A stretch of 64,000 bases of DNA from Leguminivora glycinivorella (GCF_023078275.1 NC_062992.1:11483706-11547705); one strand, 5' to 3'; shown: positions 40,560-51,240, numbered from the stretch's first letter. The notes: generated by a model not told the origin, from the letters alone. Numbers and translations are program-made.

Positions 40560-42190
40560 AAAGAAATCAAATCTAGGGTGAACAGGTGTCTCTGTCTTTT
40601 GGGCGAGCTCACTCCATCGTAGGCCACGTCTTTGCCTCAGGGCAAGACCATTTATAATAATAAAAGAAAATAAATAAATAAGGATATGAGCTTTCAGATA
40701 AGTTTGAGGGAGTATGCGCAGCCGATTTTTGCAAATTTCAGAAACAGCCCCTCTAGCTTGCCATGTCGCGCGCGAGTCCATACTTGAAGTCGCGCTTGAT
40801 GTATGGACTCGCGCGTAGTAATGTAGAAATTGCAGAACATTCCCAAAAAGCGGAAACATTCTTGAGAATGTTCGCAGAACATTTCCGCAACATGCAATTT
40901 ATTATTTAAACAAGAGAATATACTTGAAATAATATTTAAATGGGCATAATATAAAACTATATGTTATTATAGGTATAATATTGTCTATTACAGTTAGCTA
41001 TTTTGTTGATAAGTGATACTGATAAGTTACCTAAATTCTCACTATAAGTTGCTTAAATTCTCACTATACTTCAGGGAACATTTCGACTTTCAGACTTCAC
41101 AGTTTTAGTCCTGACTTTTTTAAATTAGGTACCGAACTATTATTTCTTGATGCCTGTGTTTGGTCATGCCAATATATGTCTATATAAAAAAAAAAACAAA
41201 CAAAATAAAAACAAAAAGATCGCTGTCAGGATCGAACCTGAGAACATCGGCATACGAAGCCAGCGCACTACCACGGGACTACGTCTTGACTTGCTGAATT
41301 CGACGAAATTATGGTATAACCTACGAAGTTACTAAGTATTCTGATAAATTCTCGTTCTCGAGAACATTCTCAGAAGTTACCGAAAATTCTCATTAGGAAT
41401 GTTCTGCAACTTTGGAAACTTCTCGACCGTGCATTGCTACTCGCGCGTGACAAGGCAAGTTGTGGTAAAGGGGCAGGTTGAATAATCGCTCCAGTAAATT
41501 CCGTTATTGCGTTGACGAATGCATAATAGAGACGGTCAAGCAAATCTTGGCCCAAAAATAGGCGCGGAATGCACATTTAAGTAGTTGGTTCGTTCTCAAA
41601 AAAGTGGCACCGTCAGGGTAAAGTGAATGAAAAAAAAATGAAAATGGTTTTTTGTACCTTTTTGGATTTAAATATGTTTTTGAGTGCATCAATGATACGG
41701 AATTTGCAGGAGGGAACGAAATAGTCGTAAAAACGTAAAACTTATAGCGAGTTGAAATTTTAGACATACAGGAGAAAGTGAATAGACAGGGTAGCAGGGA
41801 AAACGTGGCAGGATAAAGAGAGTTTGAATAAAAAAACAAGTTTACCACTAATAATTCAACGTATATCGACTATTATGATTTCGTTAGGATTCAATTTTTT
41901 TTCTTAAAACAAACAAAACAAAAGGAAAAAAAAGTATTTTTTTAAACAATATTCATTATTTTTTATTCAAAACAGTTGAAGTACAGTAAGTGATATCTGA
42001 TTATTATTTTCAGTCACGATGCCTGCAGTGTTTGACTGGTAGAGAATGCCTTAAGGCATTATGTACACCATTTTGTACTTTTTTATGTGCAATAAAGAAT
42101 AAATAAATAAGTACCTACAATCACAGTCTTGTAAAACAACAAAGCACATATCATGATTCACAATGTGAGTTGTACTTGTGGATGTAATGC
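40560..42190. other. Intron or upstream region; one tRNA-like piece
   Basis: AT-rich with no coding exon I can support. 41218-41288 (minus) has box-B-like GGTTCGATCCTGACAGC and a box-A-like TAGTCCCGTGGTAGTGCG. Fragments of the GGCCACGTCTTTGCC repeat lie at 40597-40665. Confidence 0.4.
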
Positions 42191-42199
42191 CTGCAATGG

Positions 42200-43406
42200 C
42201 TGCCCCAGTGGAAGAGTTGGTTCGTCTCCTTGATGTCTCCTTGGTAACAGATGTCGAGATAATGAGGTCAGTATTTAAATAAAATGAGGGCCACTCTAGG
42301 GCCGGACGGTGTGCCTTGGCTCTTTAAACATCTTGGAAGTAGATTACGTGGCCACATTGACGACTGCCTCCGAGAGGGTATAAATTCTCGTTGGAAGGTG
42401 GGCAGACTGTGCCTTTCGAAAAAAGGGTAGTCCAGCTGACTGTCCCTTAGGATACCGTCCCATTGCCCTCCTAGATGAAACTGGCACGATGTTGAGCGCA
42501 TCATCGTAAGTCTCATCTACTGCTGTGCACGCATTTTGAAAGACACGTGCCCAAACATCAGAGATCGGGTTCCGGGAGGAGCGATAGACGCAATTGATGC
42601 GCCGCATAAATACAGTGGTCTGGTAACAGAGAAAAGGCAGGGAGCTATCGCAGTATCTCTTGACATTGCCAATTACTTCGGCTTTCTTCCTTATGTGGTA
42701 ATAAAATAGGCGCATTGCTTCCACGATGCGCCTTTCTATTTGAAGATCATCATTCACCATAGGGCATTACCTTGCAGATAGAGTACTGCTCAATGAATCA
42801 GGAGAAAGATGCCTAGAAAGACGAATGGAGTGTGGTGTTCCTACCGGCTGCGCCATATAAACGTATAGGGACAGGTCAATGAGACTACGTGCTCAATTCT
42901 TTATTCTTCTTCTTACCCACATGCATATTCATAATAATCATAACCTACCCACAGTTTTCCACAGGGGTCGGTACTGGGCGCCTGCTCTGGAGCATTGGCT
43001 TTGACTTGGCTATCAGAGTAGTCCAACTTCTCCGCATGATCACCATTTGTTATGCCGATGACACAATAGTAGCCGTGAGGGGAAGAAAGTACCAGGATAA
43101 TAAGGAGAGCCACAGTGGCAACTGAGCTCACAGTTAGGCGCATTAATTTGTTTGGGCTTGCGGTGTTACTTGCCACGACCGATGACGTGGTTTTCGAAGG
43201 AAAGGTTGGCTTCTGCCCGAAGAAAGTGATTGCTGCCGACCTAGCCAAAATGATAATCGTTGACGCTATACGCCGATCGAAATGCAATCTGGTTCTGTAA
43301 TGCCTATATGCAAGAGCGATAGGGATGTTGCCTTGCCTGTTGGCGGTGAGGCGGTCCCTCTTACGCCCCAAATTAAGTACTTGGGCTTAAATTCAAACCA
43401 AAATTT
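42200..43406 (+). pseudogene. R1-clade LINE reverse transcriptase, decayed
   Basis: Broken by several frameshifts, but the order is readable: LGPDGVPWLFKHLG, WKVGRLCLSKKG, GYRPIALLDETG, AVSLDIANYFG, GERCLERRMECGVPTG, LLWSIGFDLA, ICYADDTIVAVRG (the YADD catalytic centre) and IKYLGLN. These blocks and their spacing match R1-type RTs. A ~70-bp unrelated stretch interrupts it near 42895-42965, and the end is cut by the LTR element at 43407. Confidence 0.8.
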
Positions 43407-44211
43407 TGTAAGGGATGAAAATCCGTAGAGGGGTGGGGCGTGCGCGAGAGCGTAGTGAAAGGCGGCGTGTAGCAGACTTAGGCGTTTATTTCCAGTCGGC
43501 ACTATGCTAAGTATAATAAACTAGGTATCAAAGGCCGTACAGCGTCCTTGAGGACAGCAGTCGAGCGCTAAGGGAGCGTACGATAGATTTAGTCAAATGG
43601 TCCACCAAAGTCCCGATACGGTACATAAGGTGTGCACGAATTGACTCCTAACTATTTCTCAAATAAAACATTGTTCAGTACATGAGGTCGTTATCCCAGG
43701 AAAAATCTTAATAGCGACAACTAACTTTGAAATGCGCCACAGCACAGCGACATCTATTGAGCTTTCTGTGTAACAGACAAGTTGATCTTAGTACTAACAT
43801 TGTTGTTTGTTTTTTTATATGTTTGTCTACTTATTTACAATCTTTACATTTACTAGTTACTTCAGTAAAATATACAAGTTACGGGAACCGTGTCCCATGA
43901 TTTAAATATTTAAACACCGAAGTTCAATATCACAATATTGATACCCGTGGCGCCATCTGTTGACGGTCGGCCAAACTAACAATTTGACGAATTTTATCTT
44001 AGAGTTACATATTGACATAGTTACTATAAAATTCTAGGCACCCGTTAACATATGTTGCACTAGGTTTTAGAATTTTAAGTCTACGGGAACACTTAAATAT
44101 TTGCTAAGTTCACTCGGAAAACCAGTACCGGTGGCGCCATCTAGTAGCGGCCGGTTAAACTAAGCTTGTTTGCACTGAGTTTATACGTTTTTGGTAAATG
44201 TTCGCGTTACA
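43407..44211 (-). repeat. LTR, 3' copy in element orientation
   Basis: Near-identical to 44860-45663. It contains CGCCATCTGTTGACGG and CGCCATCTAGTAGCGG boxes. Confidence 0.9.
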
Positions 44212-44816
44212 GTCTCCCCCTCTGGAACTGCAGTCGACCCGGCGCAGTGACAGGAAAGTCGACGTTGAGTTGTGATCGGCGTGGGAGCACGTCCGCGTTC
44301 ATTTCCGGTTGCTGGTACAGGGGTAGTCTCTGGGTCTCCCCCTCTTCCATAAGACTGTAGGTGCGTTCCGTAGTGTTTAGCTACTGCACACTTCGGGCAA
44401 CTGCTCCTAACAACGCCTGGCGTACCGCACCCATAACACGTGTTGACGGGCGGTGGCGGAGACGGCGCTGGTGCTGCTGTCGCAGTTGTCGCAGTACAGG
44501 TAGTGGTTGTGGCTGGTGGCAGCACTTCAACTTTCACCGCTTCTCGAGCGGTCGCTTGTAGAGGCAAACTACGTATTGCGTCATTGAGACGTTTGAAACA
44601 CGTAGCTGCTGTCAGGAACGTTTGCACGCAGGCTGGATCTCGCTCGCCGTTGCAGGAAAACGTAGTTTTCGCAAACGAACCAAACTTAGGTGGAGTTGGG
44701 GCAGGTCTGGCAGCAGACGCTATGGCTCCTAGTAGCTGCTGGAATTGGCTTTCTGTCATGCTCACAGCCATGGCTTCCTCCAAAAGTTTAGCTTTTCGAC
44801 GAGTAACCACAGACAT
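44181..44816 (-). CDS. Gag-like protein with atypical zinc knuckle
   Basis: A 211-codon frame. There is a basic and Glu/Ala-rich start (MSVVTRRKAKLLEEAM), a short region resembling the N-terminus of retrotransposon Gag (ERDPACVQTFLTAAT), a Thr/Ala/Pro linker, and a Cys cluster near residues 125-142 (CYGCGTPGVVRSSCPKC). The spacing is CX2CX9CX2C with no His at the classic position, a form seen in arthropod gypsy Gags. It runs into the LTR before its stop. No protease or RT follows. An internal deletion of the capsid part is likely given its length. Confidence 0.75.
   Translation of the reverse strand: MSVVTRRKAKLLEEAMAVSMTESQFQQLLGAIASAARPAPTPPKFGSFAKTTFSCNGERDPACVQTFLTAATCFKRLNDAIRSLPLQATAREAVKVEVLPPATTTTCTATTATAAPAPSPPPPVNTCYGCGTPGVVRSSCPKCAVAKHYGTHLQSYGRGGDPETTPVPATGNERGRAPTPITTQRRLSCHCAGSTAVPEGETVTRTFTKNV
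44212..44226 (-). promoter_or_regulatory. Polypurine tract
   Basis: Minus-strand CCAGAGGGGGAGAC directly abuts the LTR, the expected place for plus-strand DNA priming. Confidence 0.7.
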
Positions 44817-44846
44817 ACGACTCGCTACGTCACGACACGGCCTCGA

Positions 44847-44857
44847 GTTGGGCGCCA
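44847..44857 (-). promoter_or_regulatory. Primer-binding site
   Basis: Minus-strand TGGCGCCCAAC lies two bases past the LTR end. TGG is the complement of a tRNA CCA tail. The tRNA is not identified. Confidence 0.65.
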
Positions 44858-44859
44858 GA

Positions 44860-45663
44860 TGTAAGGGATGAAAATCCGTAGAGGGGTGGGGCGTGCGCGA
44901 GAGCGTAGTGAAAGGCGGCGTGTAGCAGACTTAGGCGTTTATTTCCAGTCGGCACTATGCTAAGTACAATAAACTAGGTATCAAAGGCCGTACAGCGTCC
45001 TTGAGGACAGCAGTCGAGCGCTAAGGGAGCGATACGATAGATTTAGTCAAATGGTCCACCAAAGTCCCGATACGGTACATAAGGTGTGCACGAATTGACT
45101 CCTAACTATTTCTCAAATAAAACATTGTTCAGTACATGAGGTCGTTATCCCAGGAAAAATCTTAATAGCGACAACTAACTTTGAAATGCGCCACAGCACA
45201 GCGACATCTATTGAGCTTTGTGTGTAACAGACAAGTTGATCTTAGTACTAACATTGTTGTTTGTTTTTTACATGTTTGTCTACTTATTTACAATCTTTAC
45301 ATTTACTAGTTACTTCAGTAAAATATACAAGTTACGGGAACCTGTCCCATGATTTAAATATTTAAACACCGAAGTTCAATATCACAATATTGATACCCGT
45401 GGCGCCATCTGTTGACGTACGGCCAAACTAACAATTTGACGAATTTTATCTAAGAGTTACATATTGACATGGTTACTATAAAATTCTAGGCACCCGTTAA
45501 CACATGTTGCACTAGGTTTTAGAATTTTAAGTCTACGGGAACACTTAAATATTTGCTAAGTTCACTCGGAAAACCAGTACCGGTGGCGCCATCTAGTAGC
45601 GGCCGGTTAAACTAAACTTGTTTGCACTGAGTTTATACGTTTTTGGTAAATGTTCGCGTTACA
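44860..45663 (-). repeat. LTR, 5' copy in element orientation
   Basis: See the partner at 43407-44211. Confidence 0.9.
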
Positions 45664-46170
45664 ACATTAATGTTCAAAAGTAATCGAAACATCCCGTGCA
45701 ACGTATATTTAAGAATATAGTAGTCTATTCTCTACAAAAAACGATATTTTATTATCATAAAACTGCAATTTAATAATCTATAGAGCGAAAACTTGAGCAG
45801 TGTCGCGTTGTGACAAGGCAGGGTACAGTAGAAAACGGTCTTCTTTAATTTTTTTTTACAAAAGTATTATATTTATAGAAAAAATATGTGTTGGCCTCGA
45901 TGTGTCACGTTAATGCCTACTTATGAAAATTTTAATTATATGTGAAAATTATATATTTCGCATACTTTCTATTCAAAAACGTGATGGCAGGGTACGATGC
46001 CACTATTTTGAGAATTACCCAGTTATGGGACGCGCGAATTATAGGACGAGATACCTTCGCCACTATATGTATTTATCAAATTTGCCACCTTTTTAGTGAC
46101 CAATATTCCACCATGACCATATATAATAAACACCCGCAAGGGTGGTGAAATTGAAAACGTAAATCTGAAA
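45664..46170. other. No gene seen
   Basis: AT-rich spacer between the LTR element and the next repeat. Confidence 0.45.
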
Positions 46171-46171
46171 G

Positions 46172-46667
46172 GTTTTTTATAAATAAAAAAAAGTTTTCAA
46201 GGTACGTGTACGAGGTTATTTTTCCTGTAATATTTATTATAATAGCCATATTTGGTAAAAATTTCATGAATTTTAGTTGGTAAACTTCGAAAATTGGGGG
46301 AGGGGGGGCGTTATTTTTTTACATTTTCCTTCAAAAATCGATTTTTTCCGCAACAAAAAAATTATAAAAAATGGTTTTGATATGTACAGTCGGATCTCTT
46401 TAGTATAACTTGACCTAGTAACTTGACATTTTACAGTTTGGCCCCCTTTCATTTTGGCCATTTTCTCTAATTCATATTAATAAATAAATTAATTAATACT
46501 TTCAATTTGTAGAGGTCCACGAGGTTCATAAAATATTCCCAATTTCAAAGCGATTGCATAAGTAGTTCTCGCGGTATTTAGTAATGTGACAGACAGACAG
46601 AGAGACAGACGGCCAGAGTGGCACCATGGGTTCCTTTTGTTCCATTTTACGGAACCCTAAAAACTTG
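46172..46667. repeat. Interspersed repeat, copy 2 of the 1-490 family
   Basis: Matches 1-490 through TTTTTCCTGTAAT, a G-run at about 46298, GATATGTACAGTC and ACGGAACCCTAAAAAC. The body is diverged. Confidence 0.7.
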
Positions 46668-46794
46668 GTAAAAACGAACGAAGTACAGTTAAGAAAGTAA
46701 AATTCGCAAACCCGCCAAGTTAACGGTCGATTGTGTGTGAAAGAAATCTTTGGCATAATTCCTATCGCTTTACCAAGTCAAGATTTACTTAACA

Positions 46795-46962
46795 CAACAC
46801 ACATTGTACTTAACACAGCAAAAGGGAGTGTACAAGTTTCTAATGGGGTGGCAACGCGCATGTGACACTGTTTGAGTTGTAGGCGTCCATAGGTGACCGC
46901 TTTACATCAGGCGGACCGTATACTTGTTTGCCACCGACGTTGTATAAAAAAAAAAAAAAAAT
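46795..46962 (+). mobile_element. SINE-like element, 5'-truncated
   Basis: Starts inside the hairpin (AACACAGCAAAAGGGAGTG) and keeps the ACCGACGTTGTAT plus A-run end. Confidence 0.7.
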
Positions 46963-47004
46963 ATTTCAATGACTTCTAAATAGTTATATTTGCAATCATC
47001 CATA

Positions 47005-47190
47005 CTAATCCATACTAATATTATAAATGGGAAAGTGTGTGTGTCTGTTTGTTTGTCCGCCTTTCACGGCAAAACGGAGCTACGAATTGGCGTGATTTTT
47101 TAAATGGAGTTTGTTGAAGGGATGGAGAGTGACATAGGCTACTTTTGTCTCTTTGTAACGCGAGCGAAGTCGCGGGCAAAAGCTAGTATA
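47005..47190 (+). repeat. Lepidopteran CACGGCAAAACGGAG repeat
   Basis: A full copy, followed at 47189-47258 by the first part of another, as at 21684-22075. Confidence 0.7.
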
Positions 47191-47306
47191 ATATTATAAA
47201 TGGGAAAGTGTGTGTGTCTATTAGTTCGTCCGTCTTTCACGGAAAACGGAGCGACAATAATAATAATCTGTGTTGGAAAAATCAGTGTTCTATCTTCAAA
47301 AACCAG

Positions 47307-47448
47307 CCGGCGTATTATGATTCCAATTTTATCACTTATCCACGTGGATAAAGCATCCGTCACGCTTTGGCAAGTATGTCAATGTGAGAGTGACAGTTGT
47401 CTTATCCACGTGGATAAGTGATAAAATTGGAAGCATGATACGCTGGCA
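47307..47448. mobile_element. MITE with ACTTATCCACGTGGATAA arms
   Basis: GCCGGCGTATTATGATTCC and GGAAGCATGATACGCTGGC are imperfect outer inverted repeats; the inner TTTTATCACTTATCCACGTG pair is perfect. It splits the repeat shared with 10790-10900. Confidence 0.75.
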
Positions 47449-47595
47449 GGCACAGGAAATAGTCGAGATCGTTTGTACGGAGAATTGGCCCCTCCTGTAT
47501 CCTAACATAAGGCGCTGGACTTTAAAAATGTATATCAAAGTTAATTATTTTATGACAATTTTTTGACAGACACAGACGACGGGTTAAATCTGTCC

Positions 47596-47922
47596 TTATA
47601 GGTATTCTTCACCATCGAATCCAATCCTCCCCATCGTCTTGTCTATATAACCTACTAGGTCATATAAGATTGGTTTGCACGTTTGTACAAATGGACGTTT
47701 GCGCTTGAAAGCTGTAAGAATGCTACAGAAACCAACAGGGGGTCTCAGAAGTCGTGCGATCTGATGGATATCGTGAAAGTGTTGACAATGAGTCATTTTC
47801 TCAGAAAACTCAGCGTCTTCCCGGTCGGTAGGAAAGTAGTACCTAAGTTGTAAAGTGAGGCTTAAAATTAAACCTTTGGTAGTAACGTTAGAGAAATTTG
47901 AAAAAAACTTTGGTAAAAACAA
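47596..47922 (-). other. Unrecognised 108-codon frame
   Basis: The longest frame in a region without known repeats. Hydrophobic start, then a mixed sequence including a Lys/Arg patch. No domain is recognised, and there is no splice or promoter context. Possibly chance. Confidence 0.2.
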
Positions 47923-48116
47923 GGTTGAGTTATATCTATACAGAGTGGGGCCTGTAACAAAGGCGAAGAATTGAACTCTAGGCTATTCTCCTTATACTGA
48001 TCAACATTTGTTCGGCGACTTTTAAAAATAACTTGTATTTTGATTTTTATCACCCTTGAAAGTTTTTTCTAAGAGGTAATGTATTGCGAATTCTGTTAAG
48101 TTTAAAGTGTGACAGA

Positions 48117-48625
48117 CACAGACCAACCCCTATAGACATCTATTACAAGACGACTCGCGGTGGCCAGCCTTCCTAGTATTTGCACTGATATAAGCGCGGG
48201 CGCTCGCCGTGCCCGATCAGTATCGACCAAGTAACAGACCCGAAAGCAGCGCGTGTTTTTCGCACAAAAAAATTGGAAAAGGGTATTTTGATGCCTTAAA
48301 GATGTCCACCTGTAGTGTGAAATGGTGTGGAAAGGTAACAAGAAGCTCAAATTTAAAAACAGACGGCATTACATTCCACAAATAAGTCATATTTATAATT
48401 TATTCAGAGCCGGCATAGGTCAACTTACATTGGCCACTTACGCGTCAGTAGAGGGACAGTCATACTTCTGTCCCTTTTCATCTGGCGCGACTGCCCGCCG
48501 TCCTTGAAACGGCCAATCACAGCGCGCTTAACACATTCCCCGCCCGCTCCTCGCACCCCAAACACTGGTGACTCGTATCGCGAACCAAATATACAAGACT
48601 GCCACTCTATAGGAGGTTCTCTGTG
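48117..48625 (+). mobile_element. P-like non-autonomous element, copy 1 (509 bp)
   Basis: Ends CACAGACCAACCCCTATAGA and TCTATAGGAGGTTCTCTGTG are imperfect inverted repeats of about 20 bp. GTGACAGA flanks exactly (48109-48116 and 48626-48633). The second copy at 53426-53934 has the same length. The interior has a GC-rich promoter-like part and a short THAP-like frame. P-superfamily elements have 7-8-bp duplications, ends starting CA, and transposases beginning with a THAP finger, so the assignment is inference from three agreeing traits. Confidence 0.85.
48302..48385 (+). pseudogene. THAP-finger start, 27 codons
   Basis: The frame starts MSTCSVKWCGK and ends DGITFHK before TAA. The CX4C pair at residues 4 and 9 and the GITFHK stretch correspond to the first half of a THAP zinc finger; the second C..H pair and AVPTIF box are absent. 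This is likely the remains of the transposase's first exon. Confidence 0.7.
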
Positions 48626-48804
48626 GTGACAGACAACGTCAATGACAACAATAATGGCGTACATTGAAGCTAATATTTATTTTGTATGAAAAATTAAAAA
48701 TTTAAAGACTTCATAATTTTTAAAAGTCACTGAACAAATGTTGATCAGTATAAGGAGAACTACAGTTCAATTCTTCGCCTTTGTTACAGGCCCCACTCTG
48801 TATA

Positions 48805-49030
48805 GAGGATCTTCATACCTACTAAGAATCGTACCTCAATTTTTTAGCGCCACCTATTAAATACTATCATAACTACACTGATGATGCCTACATTTTTTTA
48901 TTCAAAATGTGCATTGACGTGATATCATGATATTAAAATAAAGAAACATTTAATTTCGTTATTTGTTAATATAAAACATTTTTACCACTTCCAGGCCGCG
49001 AAACAGCGCCATCTAGTTTTATCCCTTTAC
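48805..49030 (+). repeat. CAGCGCCATCTAG-type repeat, copy 2
   Basis: Shares AGCGCCACCTATTAAATACT, ATATTAAAATAAAGAA and GCGAAACAGCGCCATCTAG with 18995-19280. It begins right after the TATA duplication of the TIR element. Confidence 0.6.
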
Positions 49031-49059
49031 ATTTTTTTTTTAATTTACCTTTTTCTATC

Positions 49060-49155
49060 GGTAAATACTTTTACCTATTTCTGTGGATAAAATGCAATTT
49101 TGCTATCTGTTTTCGAATAGCAAAGTAAGTCTTTACCAGTTGCTGTGGTGAAAAC
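49060..49155 (+). repeat. Fragment of the 10075-10515 repeat
   Basis: GTGGATAAAATGCAATTTTG and TTCGAATAGCAAAG, TTTACCAGTTG match 10440-10505. Confidence 0.5.
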
Positions 49156-49239
49156 ATAATCTCCTGCTATATTTGTTAATACCTACACAACACAGCTCTG
49201 AAAAAACACGCATCTTGATTATTTAACATAGAACCGGGA

Positions 49240-49345
49240 AAGAACCGGGAAATTATTTCAGTACCGGTTCTCCCGGTACCGGGATTACCGGGAAATTCCC
49301 GGTACCGGGAGTACCGGGAAATTCCCGGTACTGAGAGAACCGGGA
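49240..49345. repeat. Palindromic CCGGGAATTTCCCGG-type cluster
   Basis: Eight or more GGTACCGGGA / TTCCCGGTACC blocks in about 105 bp, each self-complementary. The origin is unknown; possibly the end of a DNA transposon or a short tandem palindrome. Confidence 0.65.
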
Positions 49346-49845
49346 GCAGGCCCTAATCGGTATAGCTTTATTTACTGCAACATACTTATATTTGACTTAT
49401 ACTTGATTTTACTGCAACATTTAGGTATCACCTATAAAATAAAATATTTTAATTTTTTTTTTTCTAAACTACTCGTACTTTTGTGAAGTCCTAAATCGGT
49501 AAATATGCCATAAAAAATAGTGTCGCTAGCTGACCAGTCTCGCATTCTTAAAAATGTTGTTACCGTGTGCGTTGAATCTATAATGTGAGGTCAAAGACTT
49601 ATTTAAATTATGTTATAACTAGCAAGTTTCGGTCGATCGAGCGCGGCAGCCGGCTGCGTAGCCAAAGTGCCAATCGTCTACGAAACTCAACGTATCAAAG
49701 ATAACGCCTACAGAACCGAAGTTTAACAGCGGTTAAGGCTCGAATCGTATAGGCTCCTTCTAATGCATGACTCTGTCGCGCCAATACGCAAGAGCGATAG
49801 AGTTGGATAGCTACGAAAGATATATATTATCGTGAGCGTTTGTGA

Positions 49846-50018
49846 ATTCAGCGTGCGTAGCCGAATGGCATTTCTCCGACGCCAAACGAAAACGAAACGC
49901 CGCGCCAGTTAGTCTGGCTCTGTCGCGCCAATACGCACGAGCGATAGAGATAGATATCTACTAGCGTTTCGTTTCGTGAGCGTTTCGTGAGCGTTTGTGC
50001 CATTCGGCTGATATGATT
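49846..50018. mobile_element. MITE with GTAGCCGAATGGCA ends, complete copy
   Basis: GCGTAGCCGAATGGCATTTC and GTGCCATTCGGCTGA inverted. The interior matches 36341-36510 in reverse. A further fragment precedes it at 49760-49830. Confidence 0.75.
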
Positions 50019-50261
50019 ACTGTCGCACTGTCGCTGTCGGAAAATTACAGGATGTTTCTTTGCCGTAGCGCTAGCGATTGTCACCTTGGCTAGGCAGAGA
50101 AGACATGCTTGAGCAGTGATGATGCTTTCTCTGGTTATTGGATCGTGTCCGAACATCTTGATTATTATTGTAATTACTTTGATTTGATTTTCTTCCTTGG
50201 TATGAATAGGTAATTTTAATTTTTTTTTAATATTTAAAAATACATAGAAGTAGTCCATTTT

Positions 50262-50365
50262 TTTTGTATCACATGGTGACAAATAAGCATACAGTCCGCC
50301 TGATGGTAAACAGTCACCATAGCCTGTGGACGCAATTCCAGGTTACATGCGCCTTGGCCTATGTA
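50262..50365 (-). mobile_element. Diverged SINE-like end fragment
   Basis: On the minus strand, TGTGGACGCAATTC-type then GACTGTATGCTTATTTGTC and an A-run, similar to the 3' end of the SINE-like family. Confidence 0.5.
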
Positions 50366-50465
50366 TCATTATCTAGGTGTATCGGTATCTTAGTATGTAT
50401 TTCTAGATATAACCTATTAGAATTTATTTGACAAAGTCAGTTTGGCTGTTTGCAAAGTCAGTTAT

Positions 50466-50645
50466 CCATACTAATATTATAAACGGGAAAGTGTGTGTGT
50501 CTGTTTGTTTGTCCGTCTTTCACGGCAAAACGGAGCGACGGATTGACGTGATTTTTTAAGTGTATATAGTTGAAGGGATGGAGAGTGATATAGGCTACTT
50601 TTTGTCTCTTTTTAATGCGAGCGAAGCTGCGGGCAAAAGCTAGTA
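50466..50645 (+). repeat. Lepidopteran CACGGCAAAACGGAG repeat
   Basis: Full copy from CATACTAATATTATAAACGG to GCGGGCAAAAGCTAGTA. Confidence 0.7.
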
Positions 50646-50926
50646 ATTTATAAAATTAAAAAAACAGGCACAGGCACGAATAAAGGAACGAAGGCAAGGC
50701 TCTTGCAAAAAAAAATTCACCTTACCGTCTATTGTCAATCTATCTAGGTGGGCAAAAATATATTCTAATGAAACGTGCTGCTATTGGAACCTAATTTAAA
50801 TACATAATTAACATAACGCATATTTAGCTTCTACATATAGGACGCCATCAGTGTCGCCACTGTCAGAATATGACACGGCCTTACTCAATTAAGGAGTGCA
50901 CTTAAGTAAAAAGCAACATTGTTTTT

Positions 50927-51105
50927 ATTAGGGTTCCGTAGTCAACCCTTATAGTTTCGCCATGTCTGTTCGTCCGTCCGTCCGTCCGCAGATAATCTCA
51001 GTGACTGTTAGCACTAGAAAGCTGAAATTTGGTACCAATATGCATATCAATCACGCCGACAAAGTGCATGGTAAAATAAAAAGTGAAAAAAAAAATGTGT
51101 TATTA
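50927..51105 (+). mobile_element. AGGGTTCCGTAG element, 3'-truncated
   Basis: 5' third only (AGGGTTCCGTAGTCAACC, (TCCG)n, GCTGAAATTTGGTACCAAT). It stops at GTGTTATTATGG, directly before the tRNA-like palindrome. Confidence 0.7.
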
Positions 51106-51111
51106 TGGACA

Positions 51112-51240
51112 ATGTCTGCCTTGGGTGTAACTTGAACTCAGGGCTCTGCCAACAGAGCCACAAAGACTTTAACCAAGCCAGTGAAGCGCTGAAGTATCGA
51201 TCCAGAGGCCGTGAGTTCAAATCTCACCCAAGGCAGACAT
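51112..51240. mobile_element. Head-to-head tRNA-like halves (palindrome)
   Basis: TGTCTGCCTTGGGTG and CACCCAAGGCAGACA form the outer arms. The plus strand has box-B-like GTGAGTTCAAATCTCACCC near the right end; the minus strand has GCTCTGTTGGCAGAGCCC (box-A-like) and GAGTTCAAGTTACACCC. It looks like two SINE heads in inverted orientation. Confidence 0.65.

Larger units (their letters stand above)
43407..45663 (-). mobile_element. Gag-only LTR retrotransposon (non-autonomous)
   Basis: Two direct LTRs of about 805 bp (43407-44211 and 44860-45663) bound only 648 bp of internal DNA. LTRs start TGTAAGGGATG and end GTTCGCGTTACA (TG..CA). They differ at roughly a dozen positions. On the minus strand a primer-binding-like TGGCGCCCAAC sits just after the upstream LTR and a purine run (AGAGGGGGAGAC) just before the downstream one. 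There is no pol. No matching target duplication was found (flanks AATTT and ACATT). Confidence 0.9.
47941..48800. mobile_element. 860-bp TIR element, TATA duplication, host of the P-like insert
   Basis: The ends CAGAGTGGGGCCTGTAACAA (left) and the reverse complement (right) pair over about 88 bp with few mismatches. TATA flanks at 47937-47940 and 48801-48804. The interior is almost entirely the 509-bp element at 48117-48625. Without the insert it would be about 340 bp. The superfamily is not assigned. Confidence 0.8.

Noticed and set aside
44166..44871. Plus-strand frames over the LTR element interior
   Set aside because: They overlap the Gag-like frame on the other strand, which has the Cys cluster, primer-binding site and purine tract consistent with it.
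43399..45668. Target duplication for the LTR element
   Set aside because: Flanks AATTT and ACATT do not match at 4, 5 or 6 bp.
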